Of a DNA stretch of 64,000 nucleotides, positions 1 to 7,844 are shown one piece after another. Position 1 is the first letter of the stretch. Every line of letters begins with the position of its first letter. The position numbers and the translations under genes were made by a program. Under the pieces are notes generated by a model. The model saw only the letters and a program-made list of their open reading frames with translations. It was not told where the DNA came from and made no database searches. The DNA is taken from NCBI RefSeq assembly GCF_002874775.1, contig NZ_CP020991.1:1307225-1371224 (forward strand), in the 5' to 3' direction. This stretch comes from Monoglobus pectinilyticus. Lineage in GTDB: Bacteria; Bacillota; Clostridia; Monoglobales; Monoglobaceae.

Positions 1-577
1 TATCTGCTATAAAATCTCCTTCATTATCATATCCCAAATAGTCCAGCATTTGACGGTTTACAAAATAAAAGGGCAGCCCTTCTTCTAAATATCCGCCCAT
101 CATACCGCCCGCCAGAGAGTCGTTCAAAAGTTTATTCCTAATTTGGGCTGTATTTTTCATAACCAGCGTTTGAGGATAATGCTCTTGCTCCCGTTGGCTG
201 CTGCTTGGCTCGGCGAAATGCAGATTGTTAATCAGCCAGCGGCCGTTTTCCTTAACTACCAAAAAAAAGGCTCTGAGATGCCATTCATATAGAGAGTTTT
301 TTAGTATCATTTCGGCTGATGATTTATATACGTCATCAGAAATCTTTTGATCATGGATAAAGACAAGTTCATAATCAAAAGGTTCAGATATTTCCTCGAT
401 ATCACGCTCAATATAATTTAGCATGTCGGTTTTTCCATTTTCATATTCACTTTGTCCCGTGCCGACAAAGGTGATGTCATCAGATAAATATTCTGCCGCG
501 CTTTTCGCATCACGATTTTTAAACCAAGTAACGCAAAAATTGTTTAAATTTTCGTGAATTATATTTTTTTGCAACAT
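1..577 (-). CDS. SnoaL-like plus PAS signalling protein (N-terminal part, truncated by window edge)
   Basis: The reading frame opens at ATG 575-577 and runs off the left edge after 192 codons without a stop. I do not recognise a specific gene. The first ~125 residues look like a SnoaL/NTF2-type domain: an early NFCVTWFKNRDAKSAAEY helix, a TFVGTG strand, and a later WLINNLHFAEPSS strand. A PAS-like segment follows (GGYLEEGLPFYFVN, then MLDYLGYDNEGDF). In Firmicutes this SnoaL-PAS start usually precedes GGDEF, histidine kinase or HTH output domains; that part lies outside the window, so the output is unknown. The ribosome binding site (GGGAAGAG upstream of the ATG) is moderate. It is probably a cytoplasmic sensor protein. 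Confidence 0.65.
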   Translation of the reverse strand, partial: MLQKNIIHENLNNFCVTWFKNRDAKSAAEYLSDDITFVGTGQSEYENGKTDMLNYIERDIEEISEPFDYELVFIHDQKISDDVYKSSAEMILKNSLYEWHLRAFFLVVKENGRWLINNLHFAEPSSSQREQEHYPQTLVMKNTAQIRNKLLNDSLAGGMMGGYLEEGLPFYFVNRQMLDYLGYDNEGDFIAD

Positions 578-891
578 TCGACTCTTCCCTTCAAGACGAT
601 TCTCAAATAATTATTTATATTTTACATTTTTATCTTTAAAATTTTTATAAAAAATGTAAATCTATCACATAAACTTTACAAGATTTAATTTATATATTAT
701 AACATATTGGGTTGAAAAAAGCAATAAATTTTATATGACCGGAGAACTCTATAAAAACTAAGAATATAAATTTTTATGCAATGTTTTTAGAATTTAAAAC
801 ATGGATTGTCTTATTTATATCTTATTATGATAAAAAAATTTAAATAAAAGTTTCGGTTAGATTCTGTATATTAAAGAGTGGAAAATAAATG
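578..891. other. AT-rich intergenic region, no gene seen
   Basis: This stretch lies between the start of the SnoaL/PAS gene and the terminator of the tRNA unit. It is very AT-rich, has stops in all frames and shows no hairpin of note. It presumably holds the promoter of the leftward SnoaL/PAS gene, but I could not pick a convincing -35/-10 pair. Confidence 0.5.
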
Positions 892-918
892 AAAAAAAGA
901 CTATACATCTGTATAGTC
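892..918 (-). terminator. Intrinsic terminator of the tRNA-Asp/tRNA-Thr unit
   Basis: On the minus strand an 8-bp perfect stem (GACTATAC, loop AGAT, GTATAGTC) is followed directly by seven T. It begins four bases after the CCA end of tRNA-Thr. Confidence 0.9.
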
Positions 919-921
919 TCT

Positions 922-997
922 TGGAGCTACCTAGCGGAGTCGAACCGCCGACCTCTTCCTTACCAAGGAAGTGCTCTGCCAACTGAGCTAAGGCAGC
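922..997 (-). tRNA. tRNA-Thr (GGT anticodon)
   Basis: This is a 76-nt cloverleaf on the minus strand. The acceptor stem pairs GCTGCCT with AGGTAGC, then the discriminator T and an encoded CCA. The D arm is TAGCTCAGTTGGCAGAGC. The anticodon stem-loop CTTCCTTGGTAAGGAAG gives anticodon GGT, and the T loop is GGTTCGACTCC. It is the second gene of a two-tRNA transcript, two bases after tRNA-Asp. Confidence 0.96.
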
Positions 998-999
998 AT

Positions 1000-1076
1000 T
1001 GGCGATCCGGATGGGGTTCGAACCCACGACCTCCAGCGTGACAGGCTGGCATTCTAACCAACTGAACTACCGGACC
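1000..1076 (-). tRNA. tRNA-Asp (GTC anticodon)
   Basis: This is a 77-nt cloverleaf on the minus strand. The acceptor stem pairs GGTCCGG with CCGGATC, discriminator G, encoded CCA. The anticodon loop in CCAGCCTGTCACGCTGG gives GTC, and the T loop is GGTTCGAACCC. It is the first gene of the tRNA transcript and has its own promoter immediately upstream. Confidence 0.97.
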
Positions 1077-1093
1077 ACGTAAACAGCTATATT

Positions 1094-1123
1094 ATAATAG
1101 CATAACCAGCTGTTTATTGTCAA
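1094..1123 (-). promoter_or_regulatory. Sigma-A promoter of the tRNA unit
   Basis: On the minus strand, TTGACA (1118-1123) and TATTAT (1094-1099) are separated by 18 bases, and the -10 lies about 18 bases before the tRNA-Asp 5' end. It sits just after the rsmG stop, so the tRNAs need not depend on read-through from the murC operon. Confidence 0.8.
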
Positions 1124-1157
1124 TAGTTTTTTTATAAAAATATTGTTTAAATAAAAA

Positions 1158-1880
1158 TTATAGAACAGGTTTACTTTGCTGTTTTATTTTCTTTGATGTT
1201 CTGGGGAAAGATTTGGGGGTTGGTTTAACTTTTTTTATAACTATCAGACTTCTGACTATATCAGAATTGGGCAAAGGCGCTTTTATTATTTTGTCAATCC
1301 TGCCGCCTAAATTGCATATCATGGCTCTGGCTGAATCAACTTCCTGTTCTGCGCCTTCAGCTTTCAGTGCGATAAACATTCCGCCGGGTTTGATATAGGG
1401 CAGACAGTATTCTGATAGGGCTGTCATATTAGCCACGGCTCTTGAAATTACATAATCAAATTTTTCCCTGTACTCGGGTTTTCTCGATAAGTCCTCAGCT
1501 CGTCCGTGAACGCATACAGTATTTGACAAATTGAGTTCGTTTGAGACAAGAGTGAGAAAATTAATTCTTTTATTTAAGGAATCAATCAAGGTCAGATTAA
1601 TATCGTCGCGTATAATTTTTATAGGCAGCCCTGGAAAGCCGGCGCCTGTGCCGACGTCTGCAATATTTGCCCCGGTTTTTATTTCAATATGTGCAAGAGG
1701 CAGAATAGAATCAAGAAAGTGCTTGACCGATATACCGTCGTCGTCTGTGATGGCAGTAAGATTAATTTTGTTATTCCATTCCTTCAGAAGTTCTGAGTAT
1801 TTTGAAAAGCGTTCAATCTGTTCCTCCGTTGTTTCCATACCGAGTTTTTTGATTCCTTCGATTAACAATTCCTTATTCAT
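1158..1880 (-). CDS. rsmG: 16S rRNA (guanine527-N7)-methyltransferase RsmG
   Basis: At 240 residues it has the family length. RsmG uses S-adenosylmethionine to methylate N7 of G527 in the 530 loop of 16S rRNA; loss gives low-level streptomycin resistance in several bacteria. Visible signatures are NKINLTAI (about 38-44), the KHFLDS segment (53-58), the SAM-binding glycine loop DVGTGAGFPG (75-84) and the VISRAV strand near 145. The basic, proline-containing tail (PTPKSFPR and later lysines) is normal for the family. It is the last protein gene of a leftward murC-GNAT-rsmG set. In many Firmicutes rsmG sits beside mnmEG, but here it is about 35 kb from mnmE. Confidence 0.96.
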   Translation of the reverse strand: MNKELLIEGIKKLGMETTEEQIERFSKYSELLKEWNNKINLTAITDDDGISVKHFLDSILPLAHIEIKTGANIADVGTGAGFPGLPIKIIRDDINLTLIDSLNKRINFLTLVSNELNLSNTVCVHGRAEDLSRKPEYREKFDYVISRAVANMTALSEYCLPYIKPGGMFIALKAEGAEQEVDSARAMICNLGGRIDKIIKAPLPNSDIVRSLIVIKKVKPTPKSFPRTSKKIKQQSKPVL

Positions 1881-1916
1881 AGTATATCCCGTCCCGGTTA
1901 TTTTTATAGTTTTTTA

Positions 1917-2591
1917 TCAATATTCCAAGTCCTTTTCATAACGGTATGCCTCCAATACAAAAGGCTTATTGTTTCGTATTATTTCAATACTCCCGGTTCT
2001 TGTCCTTTCAAAACCTTGTTTTTCATAAAACTCATAGGTGCACATATTGTCGGTAAGAACATAAATCCTCTTAACTTTGTGCCTTCTGAAATGGCTGTAG
2101 AGCTGTTCGATTAAATTTTTTCCTATACCGTGACCGCGCGCTTCACTGCTGACTGCGAACAGGGTTATGTCACCGTCCAGTCCGCTGATTTGAGGCTCCA
2201 GTGAATCGTAAAGCTCCTTCTGTCCTATAAATGAGCGGTAGTATTTAGGTTTTAGAATTGATTTTAAAACAAATCCCAGGTTGCACGGCGCAAGTTTAAT
2301 CTTTGCGCCAAAGTGCAGAAGAGGCCAATTTTGAGTTTTGGCAAGACCAAAAATAACCCCAACAATTTTCCCGTTTAAAACAGCAACCTGACAGAAAGAA
2401 GAAATAACAAAATATTGCCCCAAAAAACATTTTGTCATGCTGTACAGGTCTTTTTCGTTGTCCAGAAACGAACCGAAATCAAATGCTTCGCTTACGATTC
2501 CGCACAGTTCGGGAATATCGGAATATTTTGCTTCACGATAGACAACAATGTCTTTTGTCTGATTCAGCGATATATATTTTTTCCTGCCCAT
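1917..2591 (-). CDS. GNAT family N-acetyltransferase
   Basis: The predicted protein is 224 residues from the ATG at 2589-2591, which has a strong AGGAGG eight bases upstream; a longer in-frame extension into murC has no such site. A GNAT fold is supported by the N-terminal REAKYSDIPELCGIV strand-helix, the acetyl-CoA loop SSEARGHGIGKNLIEQL (motif A) and the C-terminal YEFYEKQGFERTRTG segment. GNAT proteins transfer an acetyl group from acetyl-CoA to an amine; the substrate cannot be read from sequence. The central insertion rich in Leu/Lys/Phe is unusual in length. The gene starts 11 bases after murC stops and precedes rsmG by 36 bases, so the three are probably co-transcribed. Cytoplasmic. 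Confidence 0.85.
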   Translation of the reverse strand: MGRKKYISLNQTKDIVVYREAKYSDIPELCGIVSEAFDFGSFLDNEKDLYSMTKCFLGQYFVISSFCQVAVLNGKIVGVIFGLAKTQNWPLLHFGAKIKLAPCNLGFVLKSILKPKYYRSFIGQKELYDSLEPQISGLDGDITLFAVSSEARGHGIGKNLIEQLYSHFRRHKVKRIYVLTDNMCTYEFYEKQGFERTRTGSIEIIRNNKPFVLEAYRYEKDLEY

Positions 2592-2602
2592 ATAATGTCC
2601 TC

Positions 2603-3982
2603 CTATTTTTGTGTAAGCGAGTATCCGAGGTCGCAGATGTTTCCGGCCCCCATTGTTATAACTAAATCTCCGGGCTTGGCGTTTGAAAGTATATACCGTT
2701 TCATTGCGTCCATATCGTTCATATAGACCACACCCGGTATAAGCCGTGCCAAATCGCATGCGTGCATTGTTCCGTCATACTTTTCTCTGGCCGGATATAT
2801 ATCTGTTATCATTACTCTGTCAGCCGTTTTAAGTGCAGAGGCGAATTGTTCCAAAAACGCAGCTGTACGGGTATAAGTGTGGGGCTGAAAAGCCACCCAA
2901 ACATTGTTGTATCCCATTTTTTTAGCTGTTTCAAGAGTTGTTTTTATTTCTGTCGGATGGTGTGCATAATCATCCACAACATCAACTCCCGTTTCGGTTT
3001 TTCCCAAACGGTCAAATCTCCGTTTCGCGCCCCTGAACTCTTCGAGACCGCTCTTTATATATTCGGGTTCTATGCCTAAAAATTCACATGCCGCCGTTAC
3101 GCCTAAGGCGTTGCATATATTGTGGTCTCCGGCAACATTAAGGCTGACGCTTAACACTTTTCTGTCCTTATTGAATATATCAAAGGTAGGACAACCATTC
3201 TTTTCTAAAGTTATATTTTCAGCAGTATAATCAGCGTTTTTGTTATTTAAGGCGTAAGTAACAGCCTTTTTTTTGACATTTTGCACAATAGATTGGGTAG
3301 TATTTTCGTCAATACATACAATATTGCAGCCGTTATCACTTGTAAGACTTGCAAATTTCACGAAAGATGTTATAATATGATTAAGGTCTTTAAAATAGTC
3401 CAGGTGGTCTTCTTCTATATTTGTGATAATGGAGACAAACGGTTTAAAATGCAGGAAGCTTTCAACGTATTCGCACGCTTCAAACGGAAGATATTCGTTT
3501 CCGCCTATATGATAATTACCGCCGATTTGACTGAGTTCACCGCCGATTAATATTGTAGGGTCTTTGTGTGCGGCAAGCAGCACGAGGGAGAGCATAGACG
3601 AGGTAGTAGTCTTGCCGTGAGTTCCGGCTACCGCAATAGGATATTTATATTTTTCGAGCAGAGCACCTAGGAAAACCGCTCTCTCAACAACCGGAATACC
3701 TAAAGTTTTGGCTTTGACAAGTTCCGGATTATCCGGAGATATAGCCGCGGTATAGCACACGGCGTCAGGATTTTTTATATTATCAGCGGATTGACCGATA
3801 AATATTTCAGCGCCGTTTTGTTTAAGGCGGTCTGTAAGACCTGATGGTTTAGCGTCGCTGCCTGAGACCTTGTAACCAAAGTTCAGCAGCATTTCAGCAA
3901 TACCGCTCATGCTGATTCCGCCGATTCCTATCATGTGTATATAAGCGCCTTTAGGCAAATCGGATATAGAAAAATTATTCAT
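2603..3982 (-). CDS. murC: UDP-N-acetylmuramate--L-alanine ligase MurC
   Basis: At 459 residues it matches the family. MurC adds L-alanine to UDP-MurNAc with ATP, the first peptide-forming step of cytoplasmic peptidoglycan precursor synthesis. Seen in the sequence: the N-terminal MIGIGGISMSGIAEML UDP-binding loop, the ATP-binding AGTHGKTTTSSM (119-130), the EEDHLDYF segment of the central domain and the DDYAHHPTEI motif of the C-terminal Mur ligase domain. It is first in a leftward operon with a GNAT gene and rsmG and is driven by a clear sigma-A promoter. It diverges from spoVG. Confidence 0.97.
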   Translation of the reverse strand: MNNFSISDLPKGAYIHMIGIGGISMSGIAEMLLNFGYKVSGSDAKPSGLTDRLKQNGAEIFIGQSADNIKNPDAVCYTAAISPDNPELVKAKTLGIPVVERAVFLGALLEKYKYPIAVAGTHGKTTTSSMLSLVLLAAHKDPTILIGGELSQIGGNYHIGGNEYLPFEACEYVESFLHFKPFVSIITNIEEDHLDYFKDLNHIITSFVKFASLTSDNGCNIVCIDENTTQSIVQNVKKKAVTYALNNKNADYTAENITLEKNGCPTFDIFNKDRKVLSVSLNVAGDHNICNALGVTAACEFLGIEPEYIKSGLEEFRGAKRRFDRLGKTETGVDVVDDYAHHPTEIKTTLETAKKMGYNNVWVAFQPHTYTRTAAFLEQFASALKTADRVMITDIYPAREKYDGTMHACDLARLIPGVVYMNDMDAMKRYILSNAKPGDLVITMGAGNICDLGYSLTQK

Positions 3983-4023
3983 TTTTTATATTACCTCTTT
4001 CATCGTGAATTGGTTATGGGATT

Positions 4024-4052
4024 AGTATACTATATTTTTGGGATTATTTCAA
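4024..4052 (-). promoter_or_regulatory. Sigma-A promoter of murC
   Basis: On the minus strand TTGAAA (4047-4052) and TATACT (4024-4029) are 17 bases apart, about 40 bases before the murC start. Confidence 0.75.
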
Positions 4053-4129
4053 GAATATAAACAATTTTAGTACAAAATTAAAAATTTTTATATATTCGGG
4101 GCAAGCTCCGGGAAAGGATGGGAGAAGTA

Positions 4130-4411
4130 ATGCAAATTACCGACATCAGAATCAGAAAGATAAATACAGAAGGAAGGATGAAGGCGGTCGTATCCGTTAC
4201 ATTTGACGATGCGTTTGTAGTGCATGACATTAAAGTCATTGAGGGCCAGGAAGGCAGACTGTTCACAGCTATGCCGAGCAGAAAGACCCCTGACGGTGAG
4301 TATAAGGACATTGCACATCCGATTAACTCGGAGACAAGATCCGAATTAAATGATAAAATTCTTCAGAAGTATCAGGAAATTTTAGAAGAAACTCCTGAAG
4401 AGGAAGCTTAA
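4130..4411 (+). CDS. spoVG: Septation/regulatory RNA-binding protein SpoVG
   Basis: The product is 93 residues from ATG 4130, preceded by GGGAGAAGTA; a start 12 bases upstream is in frame but lacks a proper ribosome binding site and does not match the family start ([10 protein letters not shown]). SpoVG is a small nucleic-acid-binding regulator of septation, sporulation and, in some species, capsule and toxin genes. Family hallmarks: [20 protein letters not shown], then [22 protein letters not shown]. The acidic tail EETPEEEA is typical of clostridial versions. It is monocistronic, with an intrinsic terminator right after it. Spo genes in a Firmicute do not prove sporulation, since SpoVG also occurs in non-sporeformers. 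Confidence 0.95.
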   Translation: MQITDIRIRKINTEGRMKAVVSVTFDDAFVVHDIKVIEGQEGRLFTAMPSRKTPDGEYKDIAHPINSETRSELNDKILQKYQEILEETPEEEA

Positions 4412-4421
4412 CAATTTTTAT

Positions 4422-4457
4422 TTCCCCGGCACATTATATGCCGGGGAATGTCTTTTT
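4422..4457 (+). terminator. Intrinsic terminator after spoVG
   Basis: A 9-bp stem (TTCCCCGGC / GCCGGGGAA) with a 9-base loop is followed by TGTCTTTTTA. Confidence 0.9.
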
Positions 4458-4489
4458 ATAAATCAAATAATAAATTTTCAAGAAAAGTA

Positions 4490-4518
4490 TTGACAAATTT
4501 TATTTAGGCGTATATAAT
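4490..4518 (+). promoter_or_regulatory. Sigma-A promoter of the trp operon
   Basis: A consensus TTGACA (4490-4495), a 17-base spacer and a consensus TATAAT (4513-4518). Transcription should start near 4525, leaving a leader of about 190 nt before trpE. Confidence 0.9.
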
Positions 4519-4532
4519 GTAGCATACAGATT

Positions 4533-4595
4533 TAGTTCGGATTAGACGAGATTAGGTATTATATTAGATGAGATTAGATGAGTGGGCTGAAATAG
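4533..4595 (+). promoter_or_regulatory. Putative TRAP-like (U/G)AG-repeat site in the trp leader
   Basis: Within the first ~70 nt of the predicted trp mRNA there are nine UAG/GAG triplets, starting at 4533, 4543, 4548, 4553, 4565, 4570, 4575, 4580 and 4593. Seven of them form two runs in which UAG and GAG alternate with an exact 5-nt pitch (2-nt spacers). This is the layout bound by the tryptophan-sensing TRAP (MtrB) ring in Bacillus, which wraps 11 such triplets. The last triplets overlap a small GGGC...GCCC hairpin (4584-4600). No mtrB gene lies in this window, and I see no strong intrinsic terminator between the repeats and trpE, so the mechanism (attenuation or translational control) is open. 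Confidence 0.5.
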
Positions 4596-4712
4596 TGCCC
4601 GAAAGCGCTCGGTTGATTGATGTGGTTCAGCTTCCATGCGCGGAGTTTATTTAATTTGAATACTTGATTATTGTCTGCTCTTAATCCAAAAAATTATGAG
4701 GAGGCTTTTTTT

Positions 4713-6185
4713 ATGTTTTATCCCACTTTTGAACAGGTTCAGGAGTATGCTGATAAGGGCTATGACCTGATACCTGTATCATTGTCAATTTTCGCTGATA
4801 TGGATACGCCCATATCGGCTTTCAGAAAACTTGAAACTGATAAATACTGCTTTTTGCTGGAGTCGGTGGAAGGAAATGAAATGACCAATAGATATTCTTT
4901 TATTGGGAGAAATCCGTTTTTAACCTTTAAGAGTTATGGTGATAAAGTTGTTTTGACCGATTTTAACGGGGTTCAGACCGTAAAGAGAGGAAATCCGCTT
5001 GATATTTTAAGTGAATACTCTGAGAAGTATAAATCCCCAATAATTGAGGGGCTGCCGGAATTCAGCGGCGGCGCTGTAGGATGTTTCTCCTACGATTTGG
5101 TGAGACTTTCGGAAAATTTGCCGAATGTTCCTGAGGACGATTTGGAGCAGCCTGATATGCACTTTATGTTTACGGATGAGATTATAGCTTTTGATAATAA
5201 AAAAAAGAAGCTGGTGCTCATGGTAAATATTCATCCCGGCGACAACTTAAAGTTTAGATATGACAGAGCCGTAGAGAGGCTCATGGAAATAAGAAATGAA
5301 TTGAACTCTCCGCTTCCTGAGCTGAATGAACCTAAAAATGGGTTTAGGGGGAGCTCTAAGCCTAAAAGCAACGTTACTAAATCAGAGTTTTGCAATAGCG
5401 TTGAAAAAGCGAAAGAGTATATAAAGAACGGCGATATTTTTCAGGTGGTGCTGTCACAGAGGTTTGAAATTGAAAATTACAGCGACCCTTTTAATGCCTA
5501 TAGAGCCATAAGGGTGATAAACCCGTCGCCGTATATGTATTACTTAAAGTTTGACAACTGTCAAATAGCCGGCGCGTCTCCCGAGATGCTTGTGAGAGTT
5601 GAGAACGGGATTGTTCAGAACAGTCCGATAGCAGGTTCCAGACCGCGCGGTGAGACTGAAGAACTTGACAGACACAATGAGTTTGAACTGATAGCTGACC
5701 CAAAAGAGAATGCTGAACATATAATGCTGGTTGACTTGGGCAGAAATGATTTGGGTAAGGTTTGTGAGTTTGGGAGCGTTAATGTTAAACGTCTAAAATA
5801 TATACAGAGGTTTTCACATATCATGCATATGACATCTGACGTTGAGGGTGTTCTGAGGCAGGATAAGAATCGGTTTGACGCATTAAAAAGTGTTCTTCCG
5901 GCAGGCACACTGTCAGGGGCGCCAAAAGTCAGAGCAATGGAGATAATTGACGAGCTGGAAAACAGGAAGCGAGGATTTTATGGAGGAGCGATAGGATATA
6001 TCGGATTCGGAGGAAGCCTTGATTCCTGTATAACCATAAGAACCGCATTGTTTAAAGACAACAAGGCTTATGTTCAGGCCGGGGCCGGAATAGTATATGA
6101 TTCAGTGCCCGAGACAGAGTATACAGAAACGCTGAACAAGGCTATGGCAATGATTGACGCGATTGAAAAGGCGGGTGAACTTTAA
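4713..6185 (+). CDS. trpE: Anthranilate synthase component I (TrpE)
   Basis: The product is 490 residues from ATG 4713, which follows GAGGAGG by eight bases; upstream in-frame TTG codons lack one. TrpE converts chorismate and ammonia (supplied by TrpG) to anthranilate, the first committed step of tryptophan synthesis. The N-terminal domain has the tryptophan feedback motif LLES (48-51), so the enzyme is probably inhibited by tryptophan. The chorismate-binding domain contains GDIFQVVLSQRFE, SPEMLVRVENG, IAGSRPRGETEELD, the catalytic-region ELIADPKENAEHIMLVDLGRNDLG and the C-terminal AGAGIVYDSVPE. It is the first gene of a complete trpEGDCFBA operon; its stop overlaps the trpG start by one base. 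Confidence 0.97.
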   Translation: MFYPTFEQVQEYADKGYDLIPVSLSIFADMDTPISAFRKLETDKYCFLLESVEGNEMTNRYSFIGRNPFLTFKSYGDKVVLTDFNGVQTVKRGNPLDILSEYSEKYKSPIIEGLPEFSGGAVGCFSYDLVRLSENLPNVPEDDLEQPDMHFMFTDEIIAFDNKKKKLVLMVNIHPGDNLKFRYDRAVERLMEIRNELNSPLPELNEPKNGFRGSSKPKSNVTKSEFCNSVEKAKEYIKNGDIFQVVLSQRFEIENYSDPFNAYRAIRVINPSPYMYYLKFDNCQIAGASPEMLVRVENGIVQNSPIAGSRPRGETEELDRHNEFELIADPKENAEHIMLVDLGRNDLGKVCEFGSVNVKRLKYIQRFSHIMHMTSDVEGVLRQDKNRFDALKSVLPAGTLSGAPKVRAMEIIDELENRKRGFYGGAIGYIGFGGSLDSCITIRTALFKDNKAYVQAGAGIVYDSVPETEYTETLNKAMAMIDAIEKAGEL

Positions 6186-6757
6186 TGATTTTGATAATAG
6201 ATAATTATGATTCGTTCACCTATAATCTTTTTCAGTGTGTGGGAACCCTGGTACCTGATATATTGGTATACAGAAACGATAAGATAACAGTTCAGGAAAT
6301 AAGAAAAATGAAACCGGAGCGGATTATAATCTCTCCCGGTCCGGGATATCCCGATGACGCCGGAATTTGTATTGAGCTAATCAGAGAGTTTTATAAGGAA
6401 CTGCCGATTCTGGGGGTTTGCCTGGGACATCAGTCAATTGGCGAAGCTATGGGCGGAAAGACAATACATGCGCCGCGTCTGATGCATGGCAAGACGGACA
6501 GAATAAAAATTGTTGATAAGTCGTCCCGGGTATTTTCCGGATTTGTTGGAGATACGGCTGAGGTAGGCAGATATCATTCATTGGTGACTGATAAGGACTG
6601 TCTGCCGGAGTGTATGAAAGTCACGGCGGTAAGCGGAGACGGAGCGGTTATGGCAATGGAACACAAGGAGTATCCGCTGTTTGGAATGCAGTTTCATCCT
6701 GAATCAGTTCTGACTCCTGACGGACCAAAAATGATTGAGAACTTTTTAAGGATATAA
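6185..6757 (+). CDS. trpG: Anthranilate synthase component II, glutamine amidotransferase (TrpG)
   Basis: At 190 residues it is a stand-alone class I glutamine amidotransferase that feeds ammonia to TrpE. The catalytic triad is visible: Cys79 in LGVCLGHQSIGEAMGG, and His171/Glu173 in GMQFHPESVLTPDGP. The N-terminal LIIDNYDSFTYNLFQ and SPGPGYPDDAG oxyanion segment are typical. The sequence does not show whether it also serves PabB. Its ATG shares one base with the trpE stop (TAATG), which indicates translational coupling. Confidence 0.96.
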   Translation: MILIIDNYDSFTYNLFQCVGTLVPDILVYRNDKITVQEIRKMKPERIIISPGPGYPDDAGICIELIREFYKELPILGVCLGHQSIGEAMGGKTIHAPRLMHGKTDRIKIVDKSSRVFSGFVGDTAEVGRYHSLVTDKDCLPECMKVTAVSGDGAVMAMEHKEYPLFGMQFHPESVLTPDGPKMIENFLRI

Positions 6758-6811
6758 ATTTGATATAGTTGAAAATGAAATTTGTAGGATTCGTTTTAAG
6801 GGGTGAAATTT

Positions 6812-7831
6812 ATGATTTCAAGATATATAAAAAAGCTGAGCGAGGGCGAGAACCTCAGTTATGAAGAAGCAAAAGACGCTATGGACGCTGTCCTGGACGG
6901 CGGAGCTACACCGACGCAGATAAGCGGTTATCTTATGGCTCTCCGAATGAAAGGCGAGACAATAGACGAGATTAGCGGAAGCGCGGCAATGATGAACAGC
7001 AAAGCTGTCGGCATAACGCCTGACGTTGACGACTATGTGGACTGTGTCGGAACGGGCGGCGACGGAACAAACACGTTTAATATATCAACAACCGCCGCGT
7101 TTGTTATAGCCGGAGCAGGGGCTAAGACAGCGAAGCACGGCAACCGCGCAGTATCGAGCAAGTGCGGGAGCGCAGATGTTCTGGAAGGGCTTGGGGTGAA
7201 TATCATGATTCAGCCGGAGCAGGTTAAAGAATGCGTTGAGAAAATCGGTATTGGATTTATGTTTGCGAGAACTATGCACCCTTGTATGAAGATGGTTTCG
7301 GGGGTAAGAAGCGAGTTGAAGATCAGAACAATATTTAACATTCTCGGTCCGCTTTCAAATCCTTCTAATGCAAAACACCAGGTAATCGGTGTTTTTAGCG
7401 AAGATTTGACGCACCCGATAGCAAACGCTATGAAAAATCTTGGGGTTACGGCAGGTATGGCTGTTTGCGGGATTGATAACGGCATGGATGAGTTGTCTAT
7501 TATAGGTAAAACGAAAATATCCGAGGTCAAAGACGGAAAGGTGATTGATTATTATCTTTCGCCTGAGGACGCGGGGCTCAGTGTCGCGCCTGAAAATGAG
7601 ATAAAAGGCGGTACGGTTGAAGAAAATGTTAAAATAACTCTTGATATATTAAATGGCGAAAAGAGTGCGAGAAGGGACATAGTTGTTCTCAATGCGGGAG
7701 CCGCTATTTATACAACCGGAATCGCTGATACGATCGAAGAGGGCGTCAGGCTGGCAGAAGAGGCAATAGACAGCGGAAAGGCGCTGGAGAAATTGAACCA
7801 GCTTAGGGATATGACAAACAGCTTTAATTAA
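6812..7831 (+). CDS. trpD: Anthranilate phosphoribosyltransferase (TrpD)
   Basis: The product is 339 residues from ATG 6812, spaced seven bases from AAGGGGTG; a GTG nine bases upstream lies inside that site and is unlikely. TrpD transfers the phosphoribosyl group of PRPP to anthranilate. Seen: the PRPP-binding loop CVGTGGDGTNTFNIST (about 78-93), KHGNRAVSSKCGSADVLEGLG (108 onward) and FARTMHPCMKMVSGVRSELKIRTIFNILGPLSNP. It follows trpG after 54 bases and precedes trpC by 13. Confidence 0.97.
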   Translation: MISRYIKKLSEGENLSYEEAKDAMDAVLDGGATPTQISGYLMALRMKGETIDEISGSAAMMNSKAVGITPDVDDYVDCVGTGGDGTNTFNISTTAAFVIAGAGAKTAKHGNRAVSSKCGSADVLEGLGVNIMIQPEQVKECVEKIGIGFMFARTMHPCMKMVSGVRSELKIRTIFNILGPLSNPSNAKHQVIGVFSEDLTHPIANAMKNLGVTAGMAVCGIDNGMDELSIIGKTKISEVKDGKVIDYYLSPEDAGLSVAPENEIKGGTVEENVKITLDILNGEKSARRDIVVLNAGAAIYTTGIADTIEEGVRLAEEAIDSGKALEKLNQLRDMTNSFN

Positions 7832-7844
7832 TTTGGAGATTATC

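Noticed and set aside
1531-1941. 136-codon rightward ORF antisense to rsmG
   Set aside because: It is a shadow of the well-supported rsmG frame, with hydrophobic, Ser/Ile-rich composition and no start site.
4543-4582. CRISPR-like short repeats in the trp leader
   Set aside because: The units are only 5 bases with no spacers of CRISPR length and no cas genes in the window.
4568-4654. 28-codon leader ORF (MRLDEWAEIVPESARLIDVV...) in the trp leader as an attenuation peptide
   Set aside because: It has only one Trp codon, no ribosome binding site, and no competing terminator/antiterminator pair after it. The triplet array explains the sequence better.
4525-4700. T-box riboswitch before trpE
   Set aside because: No AGGGTGGNACCGCG-like T-box sequence and no matching terminator are present.
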